64,000 bases of DNA from Agrobacterium larrymoorei (GCF_005145045.1 NZ_CP039691.1:1748001-1812000), one strand, 5' to 3'; shown: positions 17,421 to 26,629, counted from the stretch's first letter. Notes: a model not told the origin generated them from the sequence alone. Translations and numbers: made by a program.

Positions 17421-17732
17421 CTTGCGCCCCTTTTTCCGGTTGAATGCTTAGCTCGCGAACGGGCTGGAGAATGGCTTTTAAAGTTACATTGTCAACAACC
17501 GGTTAGGCGAGAAGTGGTTTCATCCTCTTCATAACCTCGCCGCAAGTGAAGGAAAGCGTTTACGGTGTCGCCAATGTGAAAACGAACCGCGCGCAGATGC
17601 TAAGATACGAGTTGACATATGGTACTTATGGGGGAATCTGGAAGTTAAGGCGTCGCAGCAAAAATCGAATGGGATGGCACCCGGAACGAGCGGCGGACAA
17701 ACAAAAGAAAATATCAGAAAGAGACCTGTAAC
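17421..17732. other. Divergent promoter region between mgtE and the FdhF-like gene
   Basis: A 312-bp divergent space. A TTGACA at 17612-17617 points towards the FdhF-like gene but has no good -10 at standard spacing. On the other strand a TTGACA near 17490 could serve mgtE. No FixK-type dyad, riboswitch or small gene was seen. Confidence 0.35.
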
Positions 17733-20039
17733 ATGGGCAAGATGGATTTCATCGGTAAGGCCTCCTCCGCCGCGGGCGGTTGGGGCGCACTCAAGAGCGT
17801 GGGCAAGCGGTTGCTTGAATCCGGCGCACCGATTTCCGGCGCAAGAACGCTTCTCAAGGCAAACCAACCCGATGGCTTCGATTGCCCCGGCTGCGCTTGG
17901 GGTGACCCGGAGCATGGCTCCTCCTTCGAGTTCTGTGAAAACGGCGTGAAGGCCGTTGCGTGGGAAGCGACAGAAGCGCGCGTTCCGCCTGAATTCTTCT
18001 CCACCCACACGGTTTCCGCGCTGAGCAAATGGACCGATTACGATCTGGAAAAGCAGGGCCGTCTGACCGACCCGCTGCGCTACGACCGCGCAACGGACAA
18101 GTATCTGCCCGTTTCCTGGGATGCCGCCTTTGCCGAAATCGGCAAGGTTCTGCGCAGCCTCGACAACCCTGATCGTGCCGAGTTCTACACATCCGGTCGT
18201 GCCTCCAACGAAGCCGCCTTCCTCTATCAGCTGATGGTCCGCCTTTACGGTACCAACAATTTCCCCGACTGTTCGAACATGTGCCATGAAGCCAGCGGCG
18301 TTGGCCTGAAGGCTTCCGTCGGCGTCGGCAAGGGCACGGTTCTTCTGGAAGATTTCGAGAAGGCGGATGCGATTTTCGTCATCGGCCAGAACCCGGGCAC
18401 CAACCATCCGCGCATGCTGGGTGATCTGCGCCGTGCAGCGCTTCGCGGCGCACGCATCGCCGTGTTCAACCCCATCCGCGAAAAGGGTCTGGAGCGCTTC
18501 AGCGATCCGCAGGACAAGCTGGAAATGATCACCGGCGGCAACACCAAGATCGCCACCAATTATTACCAGCCACGCCAGGGCGGCGACATGGCTGCCATTC
18601 GCGGCATGAGCAAGGTGGTGTTTGCGGCTGATGAGGCTGCGCGCGCTGCTGGCAACCCTGCGATCATCGACTACGATTTCCTTGCCGAACACGCGGTCGA
18701 ATTCGAAGCCTACCGCGCTGTCGTGGAAGCCACCAGCTGGGAAACCATTCTCGATCAATCCGGCCTGACCCGCGAGCAGATCGAGGAAGCCGCTGGCATC
18801 TACATGAGTGCAGGTTCGGTCATCACGACCTGGGCCATGGGCATCACCCAGCACAAGCATTCCGTCATCACCATCCGCGAAATCACCAACTTCATGCTGC
18901 TGCGCGGCAATATCGGTCGTCCGGGCGCGGGTCTCTGCCCGGTTCGCGGCCACTCCAACGTGCAGGGTGACCGCACCGTCGGCATCGATGAGAAGGCCCC
19001 GCCTGCCCTGCTTGATGCGCTGGAAAAGGAACTCGGTGTTTCGATGCCGCGCAACCGCGGCCACAACACGGTGGAAGCCATCAGCGCCATGCTGGACGGC
19101 AAGGCCGAAGCCTTCATCGCGCTTGGCGGCAACTTCTTGCGCGCAACGCCGGATAGCCCGCTGATCATCGAAGCTTTCAAGAAGCAGAAGCTGACGGTCA
19201 ATATCGCCACCAAGCTGAACCATTCGCATTTGGTTCCGGGTGAAACTTCGTTTATCCTGCCTTGCCTTGGCCGCACGGAAATCGACCGCAACTCCAAGGG
19301 CGCATCGCAGATCGTGACCGTGGAAGATTCCATGAGCATGGTTCACGGCTCTGGCGGCATCAACGAGCCAGCATCGCCGGAGCTGCGTTCCGAAGTCGCC
19401 ATCATCGCCGGTATTGCGGAAGCGACGCTCGGCAATGAACGCGTGAACTGGAAGAACCTTGCCGATGATTACGACCTGATCCGCGACATGATCTCGCGCG
19501 TCATTCCCGGCTTCCAGGATTTCAACGAGCGAGTTCGCGTGCCGCGCGGTTTCCATCTGCGCAACGCAGCAGCAGAGCGCGAGTGGAACACGCCAACCAA
19601 GAAGGCCACTTTCTTCACCGGCGCACTGCCGGAAAAGACAGAGCATCAGGAAGCGCTTGCCAAGGAAGGCATTTTCGTTCTGCAAACCTTCCGCAGCCAC
19701 GACCAGTACAACACCACGATCTACGGCATGGATGACCGTTATCGCGGCGTTTATGGCGAGCGTCAGGTAATCTTCATGAACCCGAAGGACATGGAAAAGC
19801 TCGGCGCACACTCCAAGCAGCGCGTCGATGTCATCGGCGAATATGGCGATGGTATCGAGCGTATTGCGCAGAACTTCCGTCTAGTGCCCTACAACATCCC
19901 GGAAGGCAGCGTCGGCGGCTATTACCCTGAGCTGAACGTTCTCGTGCCGCTGCACAGCTATGGCGAAGGCAGCTTCACGCCGACATCCAAGTCGGTGCTG
20001 GTGTCCGTTCGCCTGCGCAGCGAGGCAGAGGCCGCCTGA
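17733..20039 (+). CDS. FdhF/YdeP family molybdopterin oxidoreductase
   Basis: A 768-residue cytoplasmic oxidoreductase of the bis-MGD molybdenum family, YdeP/FdhF branch. Near the N-terminus is a cysteine motif (C51, C54 and C68, context DCPGCAW...FEFCENG) typical of this branch. C184 in SNMCHEASG aligns with the SeCys/Cys that ligates molybdenum in formate dehydrogenases, and the following IGQNPGTNHPRM segment binds the cofactor. Formate is a possible substrate, but members of this branch have unproven chemistry. No partner electron-transfer subunit or fdhD is adjacent. The next gene overlaps its stop by one base, so the two are translationally coupled. Confidence 0.88.
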   Translation: MGKMDFIGKASSAAGGWGALKSVGKRLLESGAPISGARTLLKANQPDGFDCPGCAWGDPEHGSSFEFCENGVKAVAWEATEARVPPEFFSTHTVSALSKWTDYDLEKQGRLTDPLRYDRATDKYLPVSWDAAFAEIGKVLRSLDNPDRAEFYTSGRASNEAAFLYQLMVRLYGTNNFPDCSNMCHEASGVGLKASVGVGKGTVLLEDFEKADAIFVIGQNPGTNHPRMLGDLRRAALRGARIAVFNPIREKGLERFSDPQDKLEMITGGNTKIATNYYQPRQGGDMAAIRGMSKVVFAADEAARAAGNPAIIDYDFLAEHAVEFEAYRAVVEATSWETILDQSGLTREQIEEAAGIYMSAGSVITTWAMGITQHKHSVITIREITNFMLLRGNIGRPGAGLCPVRGHSNVQGDRTVGIDEKAPPALLDALEKELGVSMPRNRGHNTVEAISAMLDGKAEAFIALGGNFLRATPDSPLIIEAFKKQKLTVNIATKLNHSHLVPGETSFILPCLGRTEIDRNSKGASQIVTVEDSMSMVHGSGGINEPASPELRSEVAIIAGIAEATLGNERVNWKNLADDYDLIRDMISRVIPGFQDFNERVRVPRGFHLRNAAAEREWNTPTKKATFFTGALPEKTEHQEALAKEGIFVLQTFRSHDQYNTTIYGMDDRYRGVYGERQVIFMNPKDMEKLGAHSKQRVDVIGEYGDGIERIAQNFRLVPYNIPEGSVGGYYPELNVLVPLHSYGEGSFTPTSKSVLVSVRLRSEAEAA

Positions 20040-20368
20040 TGGATGAAGATCAATCCGCCGCGCGCTTCATGGCCGTGGTGGAACAGATCAGCAAAACGGC
20101 CCCGGTTGCGATTGACGCGACCGGGGCCGCAATCATTGCGGCCATCCACCTTGGTATCGGCAGCGATAGCCGCAGCCTTTCCAACAAGCTCGGCATTGCG
20201 CATGCACTGGTCTTGCGCGAAATCAACGCGCTATCGGGAAAGATGCTGACCATCGTCAAGCGCGATGCCCGAACGCAGAGAACCTTCGTGGAGTTGACAG
20301 ACGATGCTCAGGCACTGGCGCTCTCCGCCTCGGAAATCTGGCTGAAGCCTTCGCTTTCGAACTCATGA
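20039..20368 (+). CDS. Small winged-helix (MarR-like) protein coupled to the FdhF-like gene
   Basis: A 109-residue protein. The middle resembles a winged helix: SRSLSNKLGIAHALVLREINAL as helix-turn-helix, and RDARTQRTFVELTDDAQAL as the wing and last helix of MarR-type regulators. Its ATG overlaps the TGA of the FdhF-like gene (TGATG), so its synthesis is tied to the oxidoreductase. It may regulate the operon or act as an accessory protein. A GC-rich inverted repeat (20098-20128) lies inside its coding sequence. Its function is not recognised beyond the fold. Confidence 0.7.
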   Translation: MDEDQSAARFMAVVEQISKTAPVAIDATGAAIIAAIHLGIGSDSRSLSNKLGIAHALVLREINALSGKMLTIVKRDARTQRTFVELTDDAQALALSASEIWLKPSLSNS

Positions 20369-20381
20369 TCCGGGAAACGCC

Positions 20382-20873
20382 ATGACCATCCGCCAAATAA
20401 TCGCCTACCCGGATGCTGCCCTCGCGACCGTCTGCAAGCCCGTGACGGAATTCGATGCAGGCCTCGCCACACTCCAGCAAGACCTCGTAGACACCATGCG
20501 GGCCGCCCCAGGCGTCGGCATAACCGCAGCCCATATTGGCGTCGTCCAGCGAATCTTCGTGCTGGAGCTTTCACCCGGCAAGGTGCTGACTTACGTCAAC
20601 CCGGAGATATTGACGACATCCTCGGAAACGATGCGCCACGTCGAAGGCAGCGTGTCTATGCCCGGCTTTACCGAAGAACTGGAACGTCCCCGCAAGGTGA
20701 CCTTGCGCTTTCAGGATATTGCCGGCGAATGGCGCGAGGACACGGCAGAAGGCTTCCACGCGATCTGCATTCAGCATGAGGTCGATCAGCTGGATGGAAT
20801 GTTCTGGATCAAACGACTTTCGAAACTCAAGCGTGACCGCCTGGTGCGAAAGTGGGAAAAAGCGCAGCGCTGA
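20382..20873 (+). CDS. Peptide deformylase-like protein lacking catalytic residues
   Basis: A 163-residue protein with the full length and order of a peptide deformylase. In true deformylases, motif 1 ends in Gln, motif 2 is EGCLS and motif 3 is QHExDHLxG, with Cys and two His binding the metal. Here motif 1 reads GVGITAAH (Gln replaced by His51), motif 2 reads EGSVSMPG (metal Cys replaced by Ser90) and motif 3 reads QHEVDQLDG (second metal His replaced by Gln136). Only H132 and E133 remain. It is therefore unlikely to act as a normal deformylase. It begins 13 bp after the winged-helix gene and probably shares the FdhF-like operon. Confidence 0.88.
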   Translation: MTIRQIIAYPDAALATVCKPVTEFDAGLATLQQDLVDTMRAAPGVGITAAHIGVVQRIFVLELSPGKVLTYVNPEILTTSSETMRHVEGSVSMPGFTEELERPRKVTLRFQDIAGEWREDTAEGFHAICIQHEVDQLDGMFWIKRLSKLKRDRLVRKWEKAQR

Positions 20874-20884
20874 CCCAGTCACGC

Positions 20885-21316
20885 TCAACTCACATCAAGC
20901 CGGAACTCCGCATCGCCGCGCAGCGTGTTGCTGACCGTGCAAATCTCCTCTGCCTGATGCGCGATGGCCTGTTTTGTCTCCTCATCGAAATCACCACTGA
21001 TTTTCAAGGTCATGTGGAAGCGCAGAATGCGGGCCGGTTCGCCTTCCGACTTATCACCCGTGACCTTCGCCTCCACAGACGCGAACCTGTCCAGCACGCC
21101 CATGCGGCTCGCGGCTATACGCGCGCTTAAAACCAGGCAAGCAGCGAGCGAGGAAAAGAGCAGATCGAGCGGATTGAAACCCGGCTCGGAGGCTGCGGTA
21201 ACGACAGAGAGACTGCCGCCCGTGGGGGTTTCCAGTTGAGGGTGGCTGTTGCGACCCAGCCTTGCTGTGGCGCCAACATCCCGTTTTTTCACGCGTATCT
21301 CGTTCATGACATCCAT
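20885..21316 (-). CDS. OsmC family peroxiredoxin-like protein
   Basis: A 143-residue OsmC/YhfA-type protein. The two conserved cysteines lie in SSLAACLVLSARI (helix start) and EEICTVSNTL, the usual pair that reduces organic peroxides. ATG at 21316 and at 21307 are both possible starts, differing by three residues. It converges on the deformylase-like gene with 11 bp between stops. Confidence 0.88.
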   Translation of the reverse strand: MDVMNEIRVKKRDVGATARLGRNSHPQLETPTGGSLSVVTAASEPGFNPLDLLFSSLAACLVLSARIAASRMGVLDRFASVEAKVTGDKSEGEPARILRFHMTLKISGDFDEETKQAIAHQAEEICTVSNTLRGDAEFRLDVS

Positions 21317-21437
21317 CCGCTTTTTATGTTTTTCGCAAATTCATTTTGCACAATGGAACCAAAATATAAGCTTGCGCTTTTACTCACGCAACGGTGATCG
21401 ACCGTTACGGATTTACTGAAAACAGGAGCTGGGACAT

Positions 21438-21605
21438 ATGGCTACAGGCGCACTCGTTAGTATTCTGATCACATTTCTGGTCATCGTACTCATTCTTTGG
21501 CTGATCAATCGTCTGCCGGTTGGCGGCAGTGCAAAGCAGATCGCTCAGGTGATCGTCATCATTATCGGCATTATCTCTCTGCTGAAGTACCTCGCAGTAT
21601 TTTGA
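21438..21605 (+). CDS. Small hydrophobic two-span membrane protein
   Basis: A 55-residue protein beginning MATGALVSILITF, preceded by AGGAGCTGGGACAT. Two hydrophobic helices (about 5-24 and 36-55) are joined by a short polar loop with RLPVGGSAKQ. It resembles small membrane proteins annotated as the Thivi_2564 family, which have no known function. A good hairpin terminator lies about 50 bp downstream, so it is likely expressed as a monocistronic unit. Confidence 0.75.
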   Translation: MATGALVSILITFLVIVLILWLINRLPVGGSAKQIAQVIVIIIGIISLLKYLAVF

Positions 21606-21654
21606 TAATTCCGGTCAATTCCGCAGCATGGTGAATGCGCGGAAGAGATATGTG

Positions 21655-21686
21655 AAAGCCCGCCGCTCCATCGGCGGGTTTTTGCT
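21655..21686 (+). terminator. Intrinsic terminator downstream of the 55-aa membrane protein gene
   Basis: A 7-bp stem CCCGCCG / CGGCGGG (21659-21665 and 21672-21678) with loop CTCCAT is followed by TTTTTGCTTTT. Confidence 0.85.
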
Positions 21687-21710
21687 TTTCTAGCGTAACC
21701 ACTTGCGCAC

Positions 21711-21741
21711 GAAAAAGGGCGCGCGAACCCGTCGCGCGCCC
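21711..21741 (-). terminator. Intrinsic terminator of the BMP transporter operon
   Basis: A perfect 10-bp GC-rich stem (21717-21726 with 21732-21741) with a 5-nt loop, followed on the minus strand by TTTTTC. It lies 19 bp after the stop of the substrate-binding protein gene. Confidence 0.85.
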
Positions 21742-21759
21742 TTCTCATTTCAAAGTGGA

Positions 21760-22833
21760 TTACTGCGGCAGCTTGTCGTCCACGCCCTGTACGTAGAAGT
21801 TCAGGCCGAGAAGAACCTTGTCCTCAGCTTTCTCGCCAGCCTTCAGCCACTCGGAACCGTCCTGCTTCTTCACAGGGCCGGTGAATGGATGCAGTTCGCC
21901 AGACTTGATCTTGGCTTCGGTTTCCTCAGCCATTTTCTTCACGTCGTCAGGCATATTGGTGTAAGGCGCCATGGTCAGAATGCCGTCCTTCAGACCGTCC
22001 CAGATCTGCTCGGACTTCCACGTACCATCGAGAAGAGCCTGCGTGCGCTTGATGTAGTAAGCGCCCCAGCTGTCGATAATCGCCGTCATCTGCGTGTTTG
22101 GACCAGCCTTGATCATATCGGAAGCCTGACCGAAAGCCTTGATCCCACGCTCGGCAGCAACCTGCATTGGAGCCGTCGTGTCCGTGTGCTGCGTCAGAAT
22201 ATCGACGCCCTGGTCGATCAGAGCCTTGGCTGCATCGGCTTCCTTGCCGGGGTCGAACCAAGTGTTGGCCCATACGACCTTGACCTTGAAGTCAGGGTTT
22301 ACGGACTGCGCGCCCAGAACGAAAGCATCGATACCCATCACCACTTCCGGGATCGGGAAGGACGCGATGTAGCCAGCAAGACCCTTCTGCGACATCTTCG
22401 CAGCGATCTGGCCCTGAATGTAACGGCCTTCATAGAAGCGGGAGTTATAGGTCGCGAGGTTTTCAGCAGCCTTGAAGCCGGTTGCGTGCTCGAACTTCAC
22501 CTTCGGGAATTTCTGGGCAACCTTGACGGTCGCATCCATGAAGCCGAAAGACGTCGTGAAGATGAGTTCGCAGCCGGAACGGGCCATGCGCTCGATTGCG
22601 CGTTCTGCATCTGGGCCTTCCGGAACGCTTTCCAGGAATGGCGTTTCGATCTTGTCACCGAAATGCTTCTGCAGTTCCTGACGACCGATATCATGCGCCT
22701 GCGTCCAGCCGCCATCGGTGCGTGTGCCGACGTAAACGAAGCAGACCTTCTTTGCGTCTGCGGCCTGCGCGGCTGGAACCACGCCGACAATTGCGGCAGC
22801 CGAAGCTGCAAGTGCGATGATGAGTTTCTTCAT
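21760..22833 (-). CDS. BMP family ABC transporter substrate-binding lipoprotein-like protein
   Basis: A 357-residue periplasmic binding protein of the BmpA/PnrA family, whose characterised members bind nucleosides. A signal peptide (MKKLIIALAASAAAIVG, ending AAQA) precedes the mature ADAKKVCFVY. There is no lipobox cysteine at the cleavage site, so it is probably soluble. Typical family segments follow (GGWTQAHDIG, LIFTTSFGFMD, GYIASFPIPEVVMGIDAF). The ATG at 22833 has AGGGGT upstream; a longer frame is possible. It is the last gene of a four-gene importer operon and is followed by a strong terminator. Confidence 0.94.
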   Translation of the reverse strand: MKKLIIALAASAAAIVGVVPAAQAADAKKVCFVYVGTRTDGGWTQAHDIGRQELQKHFGDKIETPFLESVPEGPDAERAIERMARSGCELIFTTSFGFMDATVKVAQKFPKVKFEHATGFKAAENLATYNSRFYEGRYIQGQIAAKMSQKGLAGYIASFPIPEVVMGIDAFVLGAQSVNPDFKVKVVWANTWFDPGKEADAAKALIDQGVDILTQHTDTTAPMQVAAERGIKAFGQASDMIKAGPNTQMTAIIDSWGAYYIKRTQALLDGTWKSEQIWDGLKDGILTMAPYTNMPDDVKKMAEETEAKIKSGELHPFTGPVKKQDGSEWLKAGEKAEDKVLLGLNFYVQGVDDKLPQ

Positions 22834-22871
22834 TTTTACCCCTGCTTGGTTAGGCATGATCTTTGGTTTTT

Positions 22872-23795
22872 TTAGCGATCCGGCACGAACGGCTTGCCGA
22901 GCGATGCCGGTGTATTGATCAGCGTTGTGCGCCGATTATGGGAGATGATGATGAGGACGACAATAGTCGCAATATAAGGAAGCGCTGAAAGAAGTTGCGA
23001 TGGCACGCCGATGCCGAAGGCCTGCGCATGCAGCTGGCCAACGGTGACCGCGCCGAAGAGATAACCGCCCGCCAGAACGCGCCATGGACGCCAGGATGCA
23101 AAGACCACCAGTGCAAGCGCGATCCAGCCGCGCCCGGCAGACATGTTTTCCACCCATTGCGGCGTATAGACCAGCGAAAGCTGCGCGCCAGCAAGACCAG
23201 CGCAGGCGCCACCGAACATCACGGCGAGATAGCGCGTGCGAATGACGTTGATGCCAAGCGCATGGGCGGAGCCGTGATTATCCCCGATAGCGCGGATTTT
23301 CAGGCCCGTGCGGCTTTTGAACAGAAACCAGCTGATGCCGATGACGAGCGCAATCGACATGTAGAAGATCAGGTCCTGCCGGAACAGGATAGGCCCGATG
23401 AATGGGATATCCGACAGGACCGGGAAGACGATGTTGGGAAGCTTCACGCCGGGAATGCCGACGAAAGTTTCGCCCAGCATGCCCGATACGCCAAGCCCGA
23501 GGATCGTCAGCGCAAGGCCGGTCGCGACCTGATTGGTGACGAGCGTCAGCGTGAGAAAACCGAAGAGAAGAGAGAAGATCGCGCCTGCGGCAATGCCCGC
23601 CAGAATGCCGATATAGGGCGATCCGCTGAGATGCGAGGCAGCGAAAGCGCAGACCGCGCCGATGATCATCATTCCCTCGACACCGAGATTGAGGACGCCC
23701 GCGCGCTCCGTCACCAGCTCGCCCAAGGCAGCAATGACGAGCGGTGTTGCCGCCGTGATAACCGTCAGGATGATCGCTTGAGCCATATCCATCAT
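22872..23795 (-). CDS. ABC transporter permease, nucleoside-type (NupQ-like)
   Basis: A 307-residue inner-membrane permease of the branched-chain/ribose permease superfamily, with about eight to ten hydrophobic helices. The conserved stretch GVLNLGVEGMMIIGA near the start and the cytoplasmic loop GLKIRAIGDNHGSAHALGI, which contacts the ATPase, are clear. The ATG overlaps the stop of the preceding permease gene (ATGA). Confidence 0.94.
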   Translation of the reverse strand: MMDMAQAIILTVITAATPLVIAALGELVTERAGVLNLGVEGMMIIGAVCAFAASHLSGSPYIGILAGIAAGAIFSLLFGFLTLTLVTNQVATGLALTILGLGVSGMLGETFVGIPGVKLPNIVFPVLSDIPFIGPILFRQDLIFYMSIALVIGISWFLFKSRTGLKIRAIGDNHGSAHALGINVIRTRYLAVMFGGACAGLAGAQLSLVYTPQWVENMSAGRGWIALALVVFASWRPWRVLAGGYLFGAVTVGQLHAQAFGIGVPSQLLSALPYIATIVVLIIISHNRRTTLINTPASLGKPFVPDR

Positions 23796-24880
23796 GCGGC
23801 TCCTTCGCTGCTGGTATTGCGTCCGAAACGAATGCGGATTCGGTAGAGGATCAGGGTGTCGCAGGACAGGACGAAGAACAGAAGCAGCCCCTGAAAGACG
23901 CGAACGACCTTATCGGAAATCTGTAGCGACATCTGCACTGCTTCGCCGCCAAGATAGGTCAGCGAAAGCACCAGACCCGAAGCGATGATGCCGAGCGGGT
24001 TGAGCCTGCCAAGGAAGGCGACGATGATGGCGGTAAAACCATAGCCCGGCGAGATCGACGGCTGAAGATGGCCGATGGAACCGGAGACCTCGGAGATGCC
24101 CGCAAGCCCGGCTAAACCGCCCGAAAGCAGCAGGGAGAACCAAACCATTCCGCGCGATGAGAAGCCAGCAAAGCGCCCTGCCCGGGCGGACTGGCCAAGT
24201 ACCGTAACCTGAAAGCCTTTCAGCATGTAGCGCATCATGAACCACAGCGCGACCGCTGCGATAATGGCGAAAACGACGCCCCAATGGGCGCGGCCCGATG
24301 CCAGCATTTCCGGCAGAACGGCACTCTCGTTGAAAGGCTTCGTCTGCGGAAAATTATAGCCCTGTGGATCGCGCCAGATGCCGCGCACCAGCCAATCGAG
24401 AAAAAGCTGCGCCACATAGACGAGCATGAGGCTGGTCAGAATTTCATTGGTGTTAAAGCGCGTCTTCAACAACGCCGGAATACTGGCATAAAGCGCGCCG
24501 CCGAGCGCACCCATAATCAGCATCAACGGCAGAATCATAGGCGACTGCCAGTCGGGATAAAGCACCGGCAGGATCGAGCCCGTAATCGCACCGATGGTGA
24601 ATTGACCCTCTGCGCCGATATTCCAGTTGTTCGAGCGATAGCAGATTGCAAGACCAACCGCGATCAGGATCAAGGGCGCAGCCTTGATGGCCAGTTCGTG
24701 CAGCGACCAGACTTCCAGCAGCGGCTCCACGAAGAAGCTGTAAAGCGCGCCGACCGGCTCCTTGCCGAGAAAAGCGAACATGATTGCGCCGACGAGAAGC
24801 GTCAGCACCAGCGCCAGAAGCGGAGACAGAATTGCGAAGAGCTTCGAGACCCCAGCGCGTTTTTCAAGTTCAATGCGCAT
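23792..24880 (-). CDS. ABC transporter permease, nucleoside-type (NupP-like)
   Basis: A 362-residue polytopic permease that partners the NupQ-like protein. A long first loop precedes the core CYRSNNWNIGAEGQFTIGAI, and the coupling loop GFQVTVLGQSARAGRFAGF is visible near residue 215. It overlaps the ATPase gene by 11 bp at its start and the next permease by 4 bp at its end, so the four genes are one operon. Confidence 0.94.
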   Translation of the reverse strand: MRIELEKRAGVSKLFAILSPLLALVLTLLVGAIMFAFLGKEPVGALYSFFVEPLLEVWSLHELAIKAAPLILIAVGLAICYRSNNWNIGAEGQFTIGAITGSILPVLYPDWQSPMILPLMLIMGALGGALYASIPALLKTRFNTNEILTSLMLVYVAQLFLDWLVRGIWRDPQGYNFPQTKPFNESAVLPEMLASGRAHWGVVFAIIAAVALWFMMRYMLKGFQVTVLGQSARAGRFAGFSSRGMVWFSLLLSGGLAGLAGISEVSGSIGHLQPSISPGYGFTAIIVAFLGRLNPLGIIASGLVLSLTYLGGEAVQMSLQISDKVVRVFQGLLLFFVLSCDTLILYRIRIRFGRNTSSEGAA

Positions 24881-26453
24881 GAGCGACCTGCTCCGTATGC
24901 CCTGCCGTATGACCCGTGTGAATGCCGCCCATCAGCAGGCCGATTCTCTCGCGCGTCATCTCTTTTGCAGGGTAGGCCTCTGAAAGCCTGCCATCGGAAA
25001 TGACCGCGATGCTGGATGCCACTTCGAAAATTTCGTCCAGATCCTGGCTGATGACTATGACGGCGGATCCAGCCTTTGCGAGATCCACCAGCGCTTGGCG
25101 AATACGGCTTGCAGCGCCTGCATCCACGCCCCAGGTCGGCTGGTTGACCACGAGAACCGAGGGTTGACGATCCAACTCTCTACCGACAATGAATTTCTGC
25201 AGATTGCCGCCGGAAAGCGAGCCGGCCAGCGGATCGTCCCCGCTTTTGCGCACATCCATGGCTTCGGAAATGCGTTTTGCCGCCTTCTTGATGACGGAAT
25301 GGCGAATAACGCCGAGGAAGCCACCGCTCAGAAACGCCCTTTTGTCGGAGCGACAGCGGGCCAAAAGAAGATTGTCCGAGAGGCTCATATTCGGCACGGC
25401 GGCGTGCCCATGACGCTCTTCCGGCACGAAGCCTGCACCCAGAAGACGGCGGCCATTGATGCCCGTGCGCCCGACCGGCTTTCCACGCAGCATGATCGCA
25501 TCGTTCTTCGCAACGGGATACTCGCCGGAAAGCGCATCGAAAAGCTCTCCCTGCCCGTTACCCGCAACACCTGCAATTGCCAGCACCTCGCCGGAACGAA
25601 CCGTCATGCCGATGTTTTTCAGCGAAACGGCAAAAGGCGTGCGCGCGGCAACCGAAAGCCCGGCAATTTCCACCGCTATGTCGCCAATGGTGCAATAATC
25701 ATCGCGCTCTATGCCAGCGACATCGGAACCGACCATCATGCGCGCCAGCGATGCGGGCGTTTCTTTCCGGGGGTCGCAAGCGCCCGTAACCTTGCCGTGG
25801 CGCAGCACGGTTGCGCGGTCGCAGATGCGCTGCACCTCTTCCAGACGGTGGCTGATGTAAAGCACGGAACGGCCTTCGGCCTTCAGCTTTTCCAGCGTTT
25901 CGAACAGGCGGTCCGCCTCCTGCGGCGTCAGCACCGAGGTTGGCTCATCGAGAATGATAAGCTGCGGGTTCTGCAACAGCGCACGCACGATTTCGATGCG
26001 CTGGCGCTCTCCAACCGAAAGATCGGCCACATGGGCGTAAGGATCTAGCGGCAGTCCATAAGCCTTGGAAAGCGCTTCCGCCTCGCGCGCGATTTCCTTC
26101 AGGGAAATTTTCGGATCGAGGGAGAGCGCAATATTTTCAGCAACCGTCAGAGCTTCGAACAGCGAAAAATGCTGGAAGACCATGCCGATGCCAAGCCTGC
26201 GCGCCTCGCCGGGAGAGGAAATGCTGACCGGCTTTCCATTCCACAGGATTTCGCCGCTGGAAGGCTCCAGCACGCCGAACAGCATTTTTACCAGCGTGGA
26301 TTTTCCCGCGCCGTTTTCACCCAGAAGAGCGTGTATCTCGCCGGGCGCGATATCCAGATCTATGGCGTTGCACGCCGCAAATGTTCCAAACAGCTTGGTC
26401 AGCTGGCGAACGGACAAGAGAGGCAAGGCCTCAGACGTCACCGATCCCGTCAC
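24870..26453 (-). CDS. ABC transporter ATP-binding protein with two nucleotide-binding domains (sugar/nucleoside type)
   Basis: A 527-residue tandem ATPase. The first domain has Walker A GENGAGKST, signature LSVGERQRIE and Walker B LIILDEPTS, and should hydrolyse ATP. The second has a degenerate P-loop (GVAGNGQGE), signature LSGGNLQKF and a Walker B with Gln where the catalytic Glu is expected (VLVVNQPTWGVD). That asymmetry is usual in this transporter class. The start is GTG at 26453 with GGGGAA eight bases upstream. It is the first gene of the importer operon. Confidence 0.95.
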   Translation of the reverse strand: MTGSVTSEALPLLSVRQLTKLFGTFAACNAIDLDIAPGEIHALLGENGAGKSTLVKMLFGVLEPSSGEILWNGKPVSISSPGEARRLGIGMVFQHFSLFEALTVAENIALSLDPKISLKEIAREAEALSKAYGLPLDPYAHVADLSVGERQRIEIVRALLQNPQLIILDEPTSVLTPQEADRLFETLEKLKAEGRSVLYISHRLEEVQRICDRATVLRHGKVTGACDPRKETPASLARMMVGSDVAGIERDDYCTIGDIAVEIAGLSVAARTPFAVSLKNIGMTVRSGEVLAIAGVAGNGQGELFDALSGEYPVAKNDAIMLRGKPVGRTGINGRRLLGAGFVPEERHGHAAVPNMSLSDNLLLARCRSDKRAFLSGGFLGVIRHSVIKKAAKRISEAMDVRKSGDDPLAGSLSGGNLQKFIVGRELDRQPSVLVVNQPTWGVDAGAASRIRQALVDLAKAGSAVIVISQDLDEIFEVASSIAVISDGRLSEAYPAKEMTRERIGLLMGGIHTGHTAGHTEQVAHAH

Positions 26454-26629
26454 CTGTTCCCCTTTTCCACCAGCCGCCGCACTTTCTGCGAAGCGTTGAA
26501 CGGCCGGATCGTCAATCTGCTATTGCACTAAATTTGGGCACTGCCCTTTATCGATACTAAATACCGGTTTTATCCCGCCGCACAACTGAAAAAGACACTC
26601 AAAACAAAGGTTTTGAACGACTGTATCCG

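Noticed and set aside
17529..19811. A 760-codon open frame antisense to the FdhF-like gene
   Set aside because: It mirrors the real gene codon by codon, has no ribosome binding site or recognisable domain, and arises from codon bias on the coding strand.
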